The notes beneath the pieces were generated by a model that saw only the letters and a program-made list of their open reading frames with translations, had not been told where the DNA came from and did not search any database. Shown piece by piece: positions 34,911 to 44,453 of a DNA stretch of 64,000 nucleotides (positions are counted from its first letter, which is position 1; each line of letters starts with the position of its first letter). The position numbers and the translations under genes were made by a program. Source of the stretch: JBFGFX01 sp965232455. Its GTDB lineage: Bacteria; Pseudomonadota; Gammaproteobacteria; Steroidobacterales; Woeseiaceae. Where the stretch lies: assembly GCA_965232455.1 (NCBI GenBank), contig OZ246981.1, forward strand, positions 5,580,001 to 5,644,000, given 5' to 3'.

Positions 34911-36947
34911 ATGGCTAACAAGACTGACAATCCATCTTCCTTCCGGACCGTCGCGGGATTGGCGATCCTGTTACTCGTCGTCGCCGCGGCGCTGTTCTAT
35001 CTGCGCTTGGGCGGTGACGGCGGCGGCTCCTCGCGCGCCGCGCTCGGCGCCGTATCGCAAAGCATACCGCTGGCGGCGACGGCTGCCGTCAGTGGCGAAG
35101 AAAGTGGGTTCGAGCGACTTGACGCCGCGGTCAGTCAGCTGCGCTCGCTGCGCCAGGGCGCGGCCGGTCTGCCCGGCTCCCGGGCCGATTGGGACAGCCT
35201 GGAACAAGGCGCGGCCGCGGTGTTGGGACGCCGCGCGCCGGTGGAAGCGCTCAACGAAGCACGCGATTACGTGGAGGAAAACGCGCCCGTCTTCAGGGAA
35301 GCCGCGGACGAACTGCTTGGCGTCTCCGGGTCGACTGCGGCGATTCAACAGTTTCAACAGCGCGCGGCGCGATTGGGTCCGGCGCTTGCCGCGCTCGCGA
35401 TGGCAGACGATCGGGCGTCGGCCGCCGAGGCGATACGCGCCGATCTGAGCTACATGCGGCAGGTCGTGGACGCGCTTGGGGGTGACGGGAGCAACCTCGA
35501 CATTGCGCCGCTGGGCAGCGAGGACCGCGAAGCGACGCTGGTGCCGCTGGCGGGCGTGTTTGGCAACGTCGAATCGCAGATTGACCAGGCTTTACAGGGT
35601 GTCGCTCAGTTGGATGGGTTGGAAGCGGAAATCGAAGGCTTGCAGCTGTCCGCGAAAACCCTGTTCGACACGGCGTTTGTGTCGTCATCGGGTTTGCTGT
35701 CGTCCGGCTTTCTCGCGCAGCCTTTGCTGCCTTTGGGTCTGCTCGTGATGGCGCTGGTTCTGATAGGCGTTTTGCTGTTTCTGCACTCGAAATCCAGCGT
35801 GTTCGAGAAGACGGCGCGCGTACAGGCGGCGCAGAACGAGCGTAATCAGCAGGCAATTCTGCGTTTGCTCGATGAGCTGGGCAGTTTGGCCGACGGCGAT
35901 CTGACGGTCGAGGCGACCGTTACCGAAGACATCACCGGCGCCATCGCCGATTCGATCAACTATGCCATTGAGAAGCTCAGGGAACTGGTGGCGACAATCA
36001 ACGAGACCTCGATCATGGTCGATTCCGCCGCGAAACAAACCGAGAGCACCGCAGTGCATATGGCTCGGGCGGCGGAAAATCAGAGCCGCGAGATCGCCGC
36101 GGCCACGGAATCCATTGTCTCGATGGCCGGATCGATTGAAGAAGTTTCCGGCAATGCGGAACGCTCGTCCGACGTGGCACGCCATTCCGTCGAGGTTGCC
36201 CACAAGGGTGGCGAAGCCGTGCGTCGCACGATCGACGGGATGAACACCATCCGCGAGACGATCCAGGAGACGTCGAAGCGGATCAAGCGGCTCGGTGAGA
36301 GTTCGCAGGAAATCGGCAATATCGTCGAACTGATCAACGACATCGCCGAACAGACCAATATTCTCGCGCTCAACGCATCGATACAGGCGTCGATGGCCGG
36401 CGAGGCCGGACGCGGATTTGCCGTCGTTGCGGACGAAGTCCAGCGCCTGGCCGAACGATCGACGAACGCGACGAAACAAATCGAGGTGCTTGTCCGCACG
36501 ATTCAGACGGACACGAACGAAGCGGTGGTGTCGATGGAGCGCAGCACGACCGACGTGGTCGGGGGTGCGCTGTTGGCCGAAAACGCGGGTGCGGCGCTCG
36601 ATGAGATCGAGCAGGTGTCGAATCAGATCGCGAACCTGGTCCAGAACATTTCCGGTTCGGCGCGGCAGCAGGCGGGTTCCGCGGCCGACGTTACGCGCCG
36701 CACCACCAAACTCAAGGAGATCGGCGAGCAGACCGGCAAGGCGACAACGGCGACGGCCGCATCGATATCGAAGCTGTCCGTTTTGGCGTCACAGCTCAGA
36801 GCGACCGTGGCAGGGTTTACGCTGCCGAGCGCTGCCCTGAAAACCAGTGCGCTTGCCAGCACCACCGTCGCGGCAGCCCCGTCGGCCGCGCCAGCCCCGC
36901 CGGCGCCACCCACGACCGCCCCCGTAGAGGACAAGGCTGCGGGCTAG
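34911..36947 (+). CDS. pilJ: Methyl-accepting chemotaxis protein PilJ
   Basis: A 678-residue receptor. First membrane helix at about residues 14-32 (AGLAILLLVVAAALFYLRL), a periplasmic domain of about 240 residues with PilJ-type helices, and a second helix near 275-293 (LLPLGLLVMALVLIGVLLFL). The cytoplasmic coiled coil has its tip at EQTNILALNASIQASMAGEA, GRGFAVVADEVQRLA. PilJ is thought to sense pilin retraction and drive ChpA. No CheR-type pilK follows, although methylation helices are present. The C-terminus is Ala/Pro-rich. Confidence 0.93.
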   Translation: MANKTDNPSSFRTVAGLAILLLVVAAALFYLRLGGDGGGSSRAALGAVSQSIPLAATAAVSGEESGFERLDAAVSQLRSLRQGAAGLPGSRADWDSLEQGAAAVLGRRAPVEALNEARDYVEENAPVFREAADELLGVSGSTAAIQQFQQRAARLGPALAALAMADDRASAAEAIRADLSYMRQVVDALGGDGSNLDIAPLGSEDREATLVPLAGVFGNVESQIDQALQGVAQLDGLEAEIEGLQLSAKTLFDTAFVSSSGLLSSGFLAQPLLPLGLLVMALVLIGVLLFLHSKSSVFEKTARVQAAQNERNQQAILRLLDELGSLADGDLTVEATVTEDITGAIADSINYAIEKLRELVATINETSIMVDSAAKQTESTAVHMARAAENQSREIAAATESIVSMAGSIEEVSGNAERSSDVARHSVEVAHKGGEAVRRTIDGMNTIRETIQETSKRIKRLGESSQEIGNIVELINDIAEQTNILALNASIQASMAGEAGRGFAVVADEVQRLAERSTNATKQIEVLVRTIQTDTNEAVVSMERSTTDVVGGALLAENAGAALDEIEQVSNQIANLVQNISGSARQQAGSAADVTRRTTKLKEIGEQTGKATTATAASISKLSVLASQLRATVAGFTLPSAALKTSALASTTVAAAPSAAPAPPAPPTTAPVEDKAAG

Positions 36948-36962
36948 GCGGGCAGACCCTCG

Positions 36963-39900
36963 ATGAGTAGCGACAGCGGGATTCAGCAGCAGGTGAGGAT
37001 GAGCGACGCCCCGGAAGCGGCGGAGACGACCGAGAGCGCGCTGGCGATTGTCAGCCATGAGCTGTTGGAGACGATTCGCAGCGCCCATCTCGCGCTGGAA
37101 GACTGCCTGGACGGGCGCGGCGGGTCGGCATCGCTGGTGCGTACCGGTCAACTGCTGCATCAGGCCGCAGGTGCGTTACGAATTACCGAGACCTACGGCG
37201 CCGCCTTGCTTGCCGAGGAGATGGAAGCGGTCTGCAAATTCATCGGCAACCTCCGTCCCGGTAAAGGGCGCGAAGACGGCCTCGAGGCGCTGACGCGCTC
37301 GATGGTGCAGCTGCCGATTTACATCGAGCGTTTGCTCGGTGGCGGTCGCGATATTGCCCTGGTGCTGTTGCCGATACTGAATGACCTGCGCGCGGCGCGC
37401 GGCCAGCCCCTGCTGTCCGAGGGGACGCTGCTGCTTCTCAACCTCTCACCGTCGAGCGAGCCGTCCACCGAGGTGAAACCTCGCGAGGCGGGCCAGGACC
37501 CCGTTTTTGTCGCGCGCAAGTTGCGTCCGAAGTTTCAGCTTGCCCTGCTCGGCTGGATAAAAGGGGGTGAAATCGAAACTCATTTAAAAACCCTGTCCGC
37601 CGTATCGACGGCGATGGAGAACTCCGCGAATCGCGAGGACATGCGACAGTTGTGGTGGGTCACCGGCGGCGTGCTCGAATCGTTGCAGAACGGCGGGCTG
37701 GAAACGTCCGTTGCGCTGAAACGCCTTCTTGGTCAGGTAGACCGGCAGCTCAAACTGCTGATCGACGACGGCGCGGACGCTTTCGATAGCCACCCGGTCA
37801 CCGACCTGCTGAACAACCTGCTGTATTACGTGGCCAGGTCCAGCAACGCGGGACCGCGTATCAGCGAAATTCGCGCCGCGTTCAATCTTGCCGAGCTGTT
37901 GCCCGGCGACGAGCAGGTCGAGCATGCGCGCGAGAGCCTCGCCGCGCCAAGCGTCAAGCTGATGGAGACGGTGGCCGGGGCAATCAAGGAGGACCTGGGC
38001 CGGGTAAAGGACGTTCTCGACATTTTCATGCGTACCGGCATGAACAAATCGTCGGAACTCGTTCCGCAGCTCGATCTCTTGAAAAAAATCAGCGATACGC
38101 TGGGTGTGCTGGGTCTGGGACGCCTGCGCGGCGATATCGACGCGGAAATAGAGCGGCTCAAGGAGATTGTCGCCAAAAGCGGTACTGCAGACGAACAGAC
38201 CGTCCTCGACATTGCGGCAACCTTGCTGAAGGTCGAAGATCAACTCGACCACCAGCTGACGCGGCTCATCGTTCCCCAGGAGCCGGAGGTTGCGGACGCC
38301 GAAGAGGAGATGTCCGAGGATGAGGACGCCGACTATAAGAAGGTTACCGAGGCCGTCATGCGTGAGAGCATCATCAACCTCGCGCGCATCAAGGAGACTT
38401 TCAGCCAGGCGATGACCTCGGCCGGCGATTCCGCGGGCATCGACAGCGTGCCGGCGCTGGTCCAGGGCATCAAAGCCGGCCTGCTCATGTTGAACAAAAG
38501 CCGCGCGATGGACGTCGTCGATCGCGTCGGCGATCTGTTTGTGCTGGCGCTCAGCGGAGCGGGACCGACGCGCCTCGCGCAGAAGGAAACAGATCGCCTG
38601 GCGGATGCGATCGTCAGCATCGAGTATTACATGGAGACCGTGCGCGCCGGCCGTCGCGAACCGTGGTACATGCTCGACAACGCGGAAGCTTGCCTCGCCG
38701 TTCTCCAGGACACGGCGGCCCGGCTGAAGAAAGAACAGGAAGAGGGCTTCCCCGCTACGCAGGTTCTGCATACGCTCAAGCCAGAGGAGCCGGCCGCCGA
38801 TGCGCGCGTCGCGAACAGGAACATGAGCGCCACGGACGTTATGCCGATGCCGGTCGTGGCACAGGACGCGGAACATCTGGATCCCGAACTTCTGGAGCTT
38901 TTTATCGAGGAAGCGAAAGAGGAGATCGCCAGCATCGGGCGCAATCTGCCGCAGTGGGCGGAATCGCCGGACGACATGGAGGCGCTGATCACGGTCCGGC
39001 GCTCTTTCCACACGCTCAAGGGCAGCGGCCGCATGGTCGGCGCGGAGCGCATCGGTGAGTATTGCTGGAGCATCGAGAACCTGCTCAACAAGCTGATCAA
39101 TCGCACCCTCATCAGAACGCCGCCGATGATTCAATTCATCGTCGCAGCGTCCGAGCTGGTGCCTGAACTGGTCGAGCAGCTCGAGGTCGGTGCGGAGCCG
39201 GAGTCGGACGTCGCGCTGTTCATGGCTCGCGCCAACGCGTTTGCGGAGGGTGATCCCAATGCGGGTGTGCTGACGCTGGCCCCGGCCGAGGCCGAACCGG
39301 AAAGTTCGGTGGCTCGGGCGCTGGAAATGGACCCGGTCTTACTCGACATCTTCGCGAAAGAAACCGCCGGACACATTGCCGTTATTCGCGAGTACGTCGA
39401 AGCCTGCGCCGGCCACGAGCCGCCGTTCCAGGTGACCGACAAACTCTACCGCGCCTGCCACACACTGCACGGCAGCGCCAACATGGCGAACGTCGAACGC
39501 GGCGTTGCGGTTGCGGGTGCGCTCAACCGGTTCGTGCGCCGCGTTTACGATTACAAGGTTGGCTTCCAGTCCTCGGGTTTGGATGTGTTGACCGCAACCT
39601 CCAAGGCGATCGAGACGATTGTGTCCGACATCAATCAGACCGATCGTAATCGCTCCGACTTTGCGGTGCTGATCGAACACGTCAACAACCTCACCAACTC
39701 GATTGAGCCGCAGGAGATCGTGGAGGCGCCCGCGTCGGCCGACGCCAAGCCGGCCGACGATGCACGGGACGAGGCGAAGGAAGAGGCGGAATACGATGCG
39801 GAGATCGCCGCGATTTTCTCCGAAGAGGCGGCAGAGTTGCTCGAATCGGCCGATCAGGCGCTAACCTCGTGGACAAAAAACAAGACTGACCGCGAACCGC

Positions 39901-42455
39901 TCGAAGAACTCAAGCGCCATCTGCACACCCTGAAAGGGGGTGCCCGCATGGCGGGCATCACGGCCATGGGAAACCTCAGTCACGAGCTGGAAACCCTTTT
40001 GATTGGCATCGACGACGGCCGCACGCCGCCGTCCACGCAGCTCGACAGCCTGCTGCAGCAAAGTGTCGACGAATTGCATCGGATGCGGGACAGCGTGATT
40101 GCCGGCAAACGTGTGACCGCCGCGGCGGCGCTCGAACAGCAAATCCACGCCGTCAATGCAGGCGGCGCGCCCGCCGAAGAAGCGCTGGAGCCCAGCCCGG
40201 CGCCGCCGGAGGAGCACGCCGCGGAGGCGGACACCGCCGACCCGGTGTCGGTCGAGTTTACGGCCGTGCCCGAAGAGACCGTGAGCATGGTTATTGTCGA
40301 TTCTCCGCTGGCGGAGGAGGGCGCGGACAGGGTGCGTCCGGCGCCGGTCGACGACGAGCCCGCGGAAGATCGCGATCGATCGTCGGACGAACAGGCGCAA
40401 GAGGCCGCGATGGAGACCGCGGTCGAACCTCCCGCGGAACCGGCGCCTCCGATCGAGGAACCCGTCGAAACACCGGTCGAGCAGCCCGCGCCGTCCGAAT
40501 CTGCGCCAATGCCCGCGCCGCCGCCCGAGGACGCACCGCCGCCCGAGGAAAAGAGCGCCGAGCCAAAAGTAAGGCCGATGGTTGCGCTGCGCGAGCCGCC
40601 CGAATCCCGGCAGCCGCCGCGGCAAAGCGCGGATCAGCGCCAGGAGTTCGCGCGCATCGATGCCGCGTTGCTCGAAGACCTGTTGAACGCGGCCGGCGAA
40701 ATCAGCATCTATCATTCGCGCTTGAGCCAGCAGGTGAATTCGATCGAGTTCAATCTGGAGGAGGTCGAACAGACGGTTGCGCGTCTGCGCGAACAGCTGC
40801 GTAAGCTGGAGATCGAGACCGAAGCGCAAATAATGCACGGACATCAGGATACGCTGGTTGCGCGGGACTTCGATCCGCTGGAAATGGATCGCTACTCGAA
40901 CATTCAGCAGCTGTCGCGTGCGCTCGCCGAATCCGCCAACGACATGGGCAGCCTGAAAGACCTGTTGCAAACCTTGACCGCCGAAGCGGAGACGCTATTG
41001 GTGCAGCAGGCGCGAGTGACGGCCGAGCTGCAGGACGGTCTCATGAGAACCCGGATGGTGCCGTTCCAGCGCCACGTACCGCGTCTGACGCGACTGGTGC
41101 GCCAGGCTGCCGCGGAGGTGGGCAAACGTGCCGAGCTGGCCGTGGAAGGCGCCTCCGGCGAACTCGATCGGCAGGTACTCGACAAGATGCTGCCGCCATT
41201 CGAGCACATGCTGCGTAATGCCATCGTCCACGGTCTCGAAACGGCGGAAGAACGCCAGGCCGCCGGCAAACCGGCGAACGGTCGCATCACGATACGCCTG
41301 CACCGGGAAGGCGCGGAGATGGTCATCGACGTAGCGGACGACGGCTCGGGTCTCGACGTGGATGCGATTCGTCGTAAGGCCTATGAGCGTGATCTTCTGA
41401 AGCCGGACAGCAAGGTCACCGATGCCGAGATCATGGATCTGATCTTGCAGCCGGGTTTCAGCACCGCCGCCAAGGTGACGCAGAGCGCGGGTCGCGGCGT
41501 CGGGATGGACGTCGTCGCAAACGAAGTGAAGCAGCTTGGCGGCTCGCTGCAGATATCCTCGGTGACGGGACAGGGAACGAACTTTACGGTGCGCCTGCCG
41601 TTTACGCTGGCTATCACGCAGGCGTTGATCGTCCGAACGGGCGACGAGGTCTACGCTCTGCCGCTGCCGACTGTCGAGGGAGTCGTGCGTATCGGACGCA
41701 ACGAACTGGAGGCGCTTCTGAGTCAGAGCGAGCCCAGTTACGAGTACGGCGAAGAATCCTACCGTTTCCGCCACCTGGGCATGTATCTCGGCGGCAAATC
41801 CGCGCAGCTGCCCGAGGAGGAGACGTTCGTCCCCATCATTCTGGTGCGTGCGGGAGAGTATTCCGCCGCACTACTGATCGATGAGCTTATCGCCAGCCAG
41901 GAAATTGTCGTGAAGTCTCTCGGGCCGCAGCTCTCGAGCGTGCGTGGGATCTCGGGCGCCACTATTCTGGGTGATGGCCGGATCGTGCTGATTCTGGACA
42001 TAAACGCGCTGGTGCGCAGTGGAGCGCCAATCGTCGAACTCAAGAGTGCGGCGCCCGCGCCGGCGGACGACCGGCCGCTTGCGATGGTGGTCGACGATTC
42101 CATCACCGTGCGTCGCGTGATGGAGCGCTTCCTCGAACGGAACGGCATGCGCGTCGTTACGGCAAAAGACGGGCTCGACGGCATCAGCGTGCTGCGCGAC
42201 CACAAACCGGACATCATTCTTCTGGATATCGAGATGCCGCGCATGGACGGTTACGAGTTCGCGACGCACGTGAGAAACGACGCGCGCGTGTCGGATGTGC
42301 CGATTATCATGATTACCTCCCGGGTCGGCGACAAACACCGGGCGCGCGCGATCGAAATCGGCGTCAACGATTATCTCGGCAAACCTTACCAGGAGGTGCA
42401 ATTGCTGGAGGCAATGGCAAGGCAGCTCGAGGAACGGGGGATCAAACTGTCGTGA
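36963..42455 (+). CDS. chpA: Chemosensory hybrid histidine kinase ChpA
   Basis: A 1830-residue CheA-type kinase. After a divergent N-terminal region, three phosphotransfer domains show H683 (SFHTLKGSGRMVG), H833 (CHTLHGSANMA) and H988 (HLHTLKGGARMAG). An acidic, proline-rich linker (about 1040-1210) precedes the CheA dimerisation helices, the ATPase (ADDGSGLDVDAIR, GRGVGMDVVANEVKQLGGSL), a CheW domain and a receiver with D1755 (ILLDIEMPRMDG). P. aeruginosa ChpA has about 2470 residues and eight phosphotransfer modules, so this form is shorter. The stop overlaps the next start (GTGA). Confidence 0.95.
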   Translation: MSSDSGIQQQVRMSDAPEAAETTESALAIVSHELLETIRSAHLALEDCLDGRGGSASLVRTGQLLHQAAGALRITETYGAALLAEEMEAVCKFIGNLRPGKGREDGLEALTRSMVQLPIYIERLLGGGRDIALVLLPILNDLRAARGQPLLSEGTLLLLNLSPSSEPSTEVKPREAGQDPVFVARKLRPKFQLALLGWIKGGEIETHLKTLSAVSTAMENSANREDMRQLWWVTGGVLESLQNGGLETSVALKRLLGQVDRQLKLLIDDGADAFDSHPVTDLLNNLLYYVARSSNAGPRISEIRAAFNLAELLPGDEQVEHARESLAAPSVKLMETVAGAIKEDLGRVKDVLDIFMRTGMNKSSELVPQLDLLKKISDTLGVLGLGRLRGDIDAEIERLKEIVAKSGTADEQTVLDIAATLLKVEDQLDHQLTRLIVPQEPEVADAEEEMSEDEDADYKKVTEAVMRESIINLARIKETFSQAMTSAGDSAGIDSVPALVQGIKAGLLMLNKSRAMDVVDRVGDLFVLALSGAGPTRLAQKETDRLADAIVSIEYYMETVRAGRREPWYMLDNAEACLAVLQDTAARLKKEQEEGFPATQVLHTLKPEEPAADARVANRNMSATDVMPMPVVAQDAEHLDPELLELFIEEAKEEIASIGRNLPQWAESPDDMEALITVRRSFHTLKGSGRMVGAERIGEYCWSIENLLNKLINRTLIRTPPMIQFIVAASELVPELVEQLEVGAEPESDVALFMARANAFAEGDPNAGVLTLAPAEAEPESSVARALEMDPVLLDIFAKETAGHIAVIREYVEACAGHEPPFQVTDKLYRACHTLHGSANMANVERGVAVAGALNRFVRRVYDYKVGFQSSGLDVLTATSKAIETIVSDINQTDRNRSDFAVLIEHVNNLTNSIEPQEIVEAPASADAKPADDARDEAKEEAEYDAEIAAIFSEEAAELLESADQALTSWTKNKTDREPLEELKRHLHTLKGGARMAGITAMGNLSHELETLLIGIDDGRTPPSTQLDSLLQQSVDELHRMRDSVIAGKRVTAAAALEQQIHAVNAGGAPAEEALEPSPAPPEEHAAEADTADPVSVEFTAVPEETVSMVIVDSPLAEEGADRVRPAPVDDEPAEDRDRSSDEQAQEAAMETAVEPPAEPAPPIEEPVETPVEQPAPSESAPMPAPPPEDAPPPEEKSAEPKVRPMVALREPPESRQPPRQSADQRQEFARIDAALLEDLLNAAGEISIYHSRLSQQVNSIEFNLEEVEQTVARLREQLRKLEIETEAQIMHGHQDTLVARDFDPLEMDRYSNIQQLSRALAESANDMGSLKDLLQTLTAEAETLLVQQARVTAELQDGLMRTRMVPFQRHVPRLTRLVRQAAAEVGKRAELAVEGASGELDRQVLDKMLPPFEHMLRNAIVHGLETAEERQAAGKPANGRITIRLHREGAEMVIDVADDGSGLDVDAIRRKAYERDLLKPDSKVTDAEIMDLILQPGFSTAAKVTQSAGRGVGMDVVANEVKQLGGSLQISSVTGQGTNFTVRLPFTLAITQALIVRTGDEVYALPLPTVEGVVRIGRNELEALLSQSEPSYEYGEESYRFRHLGMYLGGKSAQLPEEETFVPIILVRAGEYSAALLIDELIASQEIVVKSLGPQLSSVRGISGATILGDGRIVLILDINALVRSGAPIVELKSAAPAPADDRPLAMVVDDSITVRRVMERFLERNGMRVVTAKDGLDGISVLRDHKPDIILLDIEMPRMDGYEFATHVRNDARVSDVPIIMITSRVGDKHRARAIEIGVNDYLGKPYQEVQLLEAMARQLEERGIKLS

Positions 42456-42922
42456 GCGCCGCCGCCGAAGAACTCTATAGTCTGCTGATCCCCCTCGACG
42501 AGGACCGGCTGATAGTGCCGCGCGCCTGCGTCGCCGAAGTCGTCCGGTTCACCGAGCCCGAACAGCGGGAGGGGAGCCGCGATTGGATGCTGGGCACCAC
42601 GACGTGGAACGGCCGTGAGCTGCCGGTCGTGGCCTATGAGGGAGTCATCGGCAAGGACGTGCCCGGGACAACCGGCCGCACCCGCATCGTTGTGTTTCAC
42701 GCCGTCAGCGGAAAAATTCCGGCCGGCTACTTCGGTCTGGTTACGCAGGGTTTTCCGCAGCTGGTCCGGGTCAACCGGGAGGTGCTGAAACTCGACTCGA
42801 CCGAAGGCTGGTCCGAAGAGGCGCCCGTACTCTGCCGCGTGAAAATGATCAACGAGTTTCCGTTGATACCGCACCTCGAGCAGCTTGAAGCAATGATTGC
42901 GGACGAGTCGATTCAGGCCTAG
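42452..42922 (+). CDS. chpC: CheW-like protein ChpC
   Basis: A 156-residue CheW-like protein starting at the GTG that overlaps the chpA stop. Visible core: LLIPLDEDRLIVPRACVAEV, WMLGTTTWNGRELPVVAYEG and GRTRIVVFHAV. ChpC occupies this place in Pseudomonas and may couple other receptors to ChpA. chpB, the methylesterase gene expected between chpA and chpC, is missing. The 3' end converges on rsmE. Confidence 0.85.
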   Translation: MSAAAEELYSLLIPLDEDRLIVPRACVAEVVRFTEPEQREGSRDWMLGTTTWNGRELPVVAYEGVIGKDVPGTTGRTRIVVFHAVSGKIPAGYFGLVTQGFPQLVRVNREVLKLDSTEGWSEEAPVLCRVKMINEFPLIPHLEQLEAMIADESIQA

Positions 42923-42933
42923 TGAGATCGGTT

Positions 42934-43665
42934 CTAGAGATCGCCCCATTTCGACTGCACCATCGTCACGGCCGTCAACGCGGCGGTTTCCGATCGAAGT
43001 ATGCGTGGTCCCAGCGATACCGCGACAAACCCCACGAGTGCGGCGTCCTCTACCTCGCGTCGGCTGAACCCGCCCTCCGGGCCGACAAGAAGGTCGACCG
43101 TCCGCGGGGGGGCGGCGAGATCGTCCAGCATTCCTGTTGCACCGGGAACGAAAACGATTCGGCGGTCGGCGGCGGACGTCTCGACAAAATAGTCCTTCAG
43201 CGCAACCGGTGCGTCGACCGGCGGCACCCGGTTGCGTCCGCACTGTTCGCAGGCGCTTTGGGCGATTTTCTGCCAGTGCTGCATCCGCCGTTCCGCGCGT
43301 TCCGGGTTGAGTTTGACGACGGAGAATTCGGTGAGCACCGGTGTAATGCGCCGTACGCCCAGTTCGGTCGCTTTTTGCACGGCAAAGTCCATGCGCTCGC
43401 CGCGCGATATGCCCTGTACGAGGCGGATACTCAGCGGCGATTCGCTGTCGTTGGGAACGCCTTTGCCGGTTCGCAGCACCAGCCGGTTTTTGCGCGCGGC
43501 GGTCACCTCCGCCGGATAGTCGTAGCCGTCGCCCGAAAAAAGTACGAGTTCACTGCCGGCCTTCATGCGTAAGACCCGCTTCAGATAGTGCGCGCGTTCA
43601 CCGTCGATCTCGACGCTCTGATCGTGCGCAATAGGCTGTGAGATGAACAGGCGATGTCGAGGCAT
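42934..43665 (-). CDS. rsmE: 16S rRNA (uracil-1498-N3)-methyltransferase
   Basis: A 243-residue SPOUT-class methyltransferase for U1498 of 16S rRNA. Signatures: HYLKRVLRMKAGSELVLFSG in the PUA-like N-terminal domain, KATELGVRRITPVLTEFSVV, SACEQCGRN, LLVGPEGGFSRREVE (knot/SAM loop) and LGPRILRSETAALTA. rsmE also ends the chp region in Pseudomonas. It converges on chpC with an 11-base gap. Confidence 0.96.
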   Translation of the reverse strand: MPRHRLFISQPIAHDQSVEIDGERAHYLKRVLRMKAGSELVLFSGDGYDYPAEVTAARKNRLVLRTGKGVPNDSESPLSIRLVQGISRGERMDFAVQKATELGVRRITPVLTEFSVVKLNPERAERRMQHWQKIAQSACEQCGRNRVPPVDAPVALKDYFVETSAADRRIVFVPGATGMLDDLAAPPRTVDLLVGPEGGFSRREVEDAALVGFVAVSLGPRILRSETAALTAVTMVQSKWGDL

Positions 43666-43787
43666 TGGTGCTGCGTACTTGGCCGGAAACGTCGGGTTGA
43701 CGGGACGGGATGGGCGGCGCCCTGGACATTAAGCATTCATCGGAATACAAAAGTCAAAATTGGGTGGCTTCAAACGACGGGACAAGC

Positions 43788-44372
43788 GTGACGCGCCAAA
43801 ACCAGGACAAGCAGTTCACCGTAACGGTTGATGACGGCCTCATCCGTCCAGCCGGCCTACGCGAGTCGCCGAATCAGGACGAGCGGCCCGCGGACTGTGA
43901 ACCGGAGCTGGTCATCCTGCACGGGATCAGTTTGCCGCCGGGTGAGTTCGGCGGTCCGTTCATCGAGCAGCTGTTCGACAACCGGCTCGACTGGGACGCA
44001 CATCCGTATTTCGACGAGATCCGCGGCTTGACGGTATCGGCGCACGTGCTGATCCGCCGCGACGGCGAGGTGATCCAGTTCGTGCCGTTCCATCGACGCG
44101 CCTGGCACGCCGGCGCATCCGCTTTCCGGGGGCGCCATCGTTGCAACGATTTTGCGATCGGCATCGAACTCGAAGGACAAGACGACACCCCGTATACGGA
44201 TTCGCAGTACGTTTGCCTGACGGCGGTTCTCAAGGCTCTGATCGGAGCCTATCCGGGGTTGGACGCGCGACGTGTCGCGGGTCACTGCGACGTTGCGCCC
44301 GGGCGAAAATCCGACCCCGGTCCTGCTTTCGATTGGTTGCGGCTGTATGATGGCCTCAGCGTGAATGACTGA
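43788..44372 (+). CDS. ampD: 1,6-anhydro-N-acetylmuramyl-L-alanine amidase AmpD
   Basis: A cytoplasmic zinc amidase that trims recycled anhydro-muropeptides. Zinc ligands are H45 (LVILHGISLPPG), H166 (VAGHCDVAPG) and D176 (KSDPGP); the family N-terminus SPNQDERP is present. GTG 43788, with GGGA ahead, gives 194 residues, near the usual 183-190. ATG 43710 would add 26 unconserved residues and cannot be excluded. ampE follows. Loss of AmpD induces AmpC beta-lactamase in species that carry ampR/ampC, not seen here. Confidence 0.93.
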   Translation: MTRQNQDKQFTVTVDDGLIRPAGLRESPNQDERPADCEPELVILHGISLPPGEFGGPFIEQLFDNRLDWDAHPYFDEIRGLTVSAHVLIRRDGEVIQFVPFHRRAWHAGASAFRGRHRCNDFAIGIELEGQDDTPYTDSQYVCLTAVLKALIGAYPGLDARRVAGHCDVAPGRKSDPGPAFDWLRLYDGLSVND

Positions 44373-44453
44373 TTTGTCACTGGGGCCTGCCAACACTATG
44401 CGAGTAATCCCTGCCGGTCCTGCGTGGCCGTCCAGCAAGGCGGAAGGAACGCC

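Noticed and set aside
37584..39134. 516-codon open frame on the minus strand inside chpA
   Set aside because: It runs antisense to the clearly identified ChpA phosphotransfer region; GC-rich codon use leaves the opposite strand open. No domain is recognisable.
39861..40970. 369-codon minus-strand frame opposite the ChpA linker
   Set aside because: It is the mirror of the acidic proline-rich linker, giving arginine-rich repeats typical of shadow frames.
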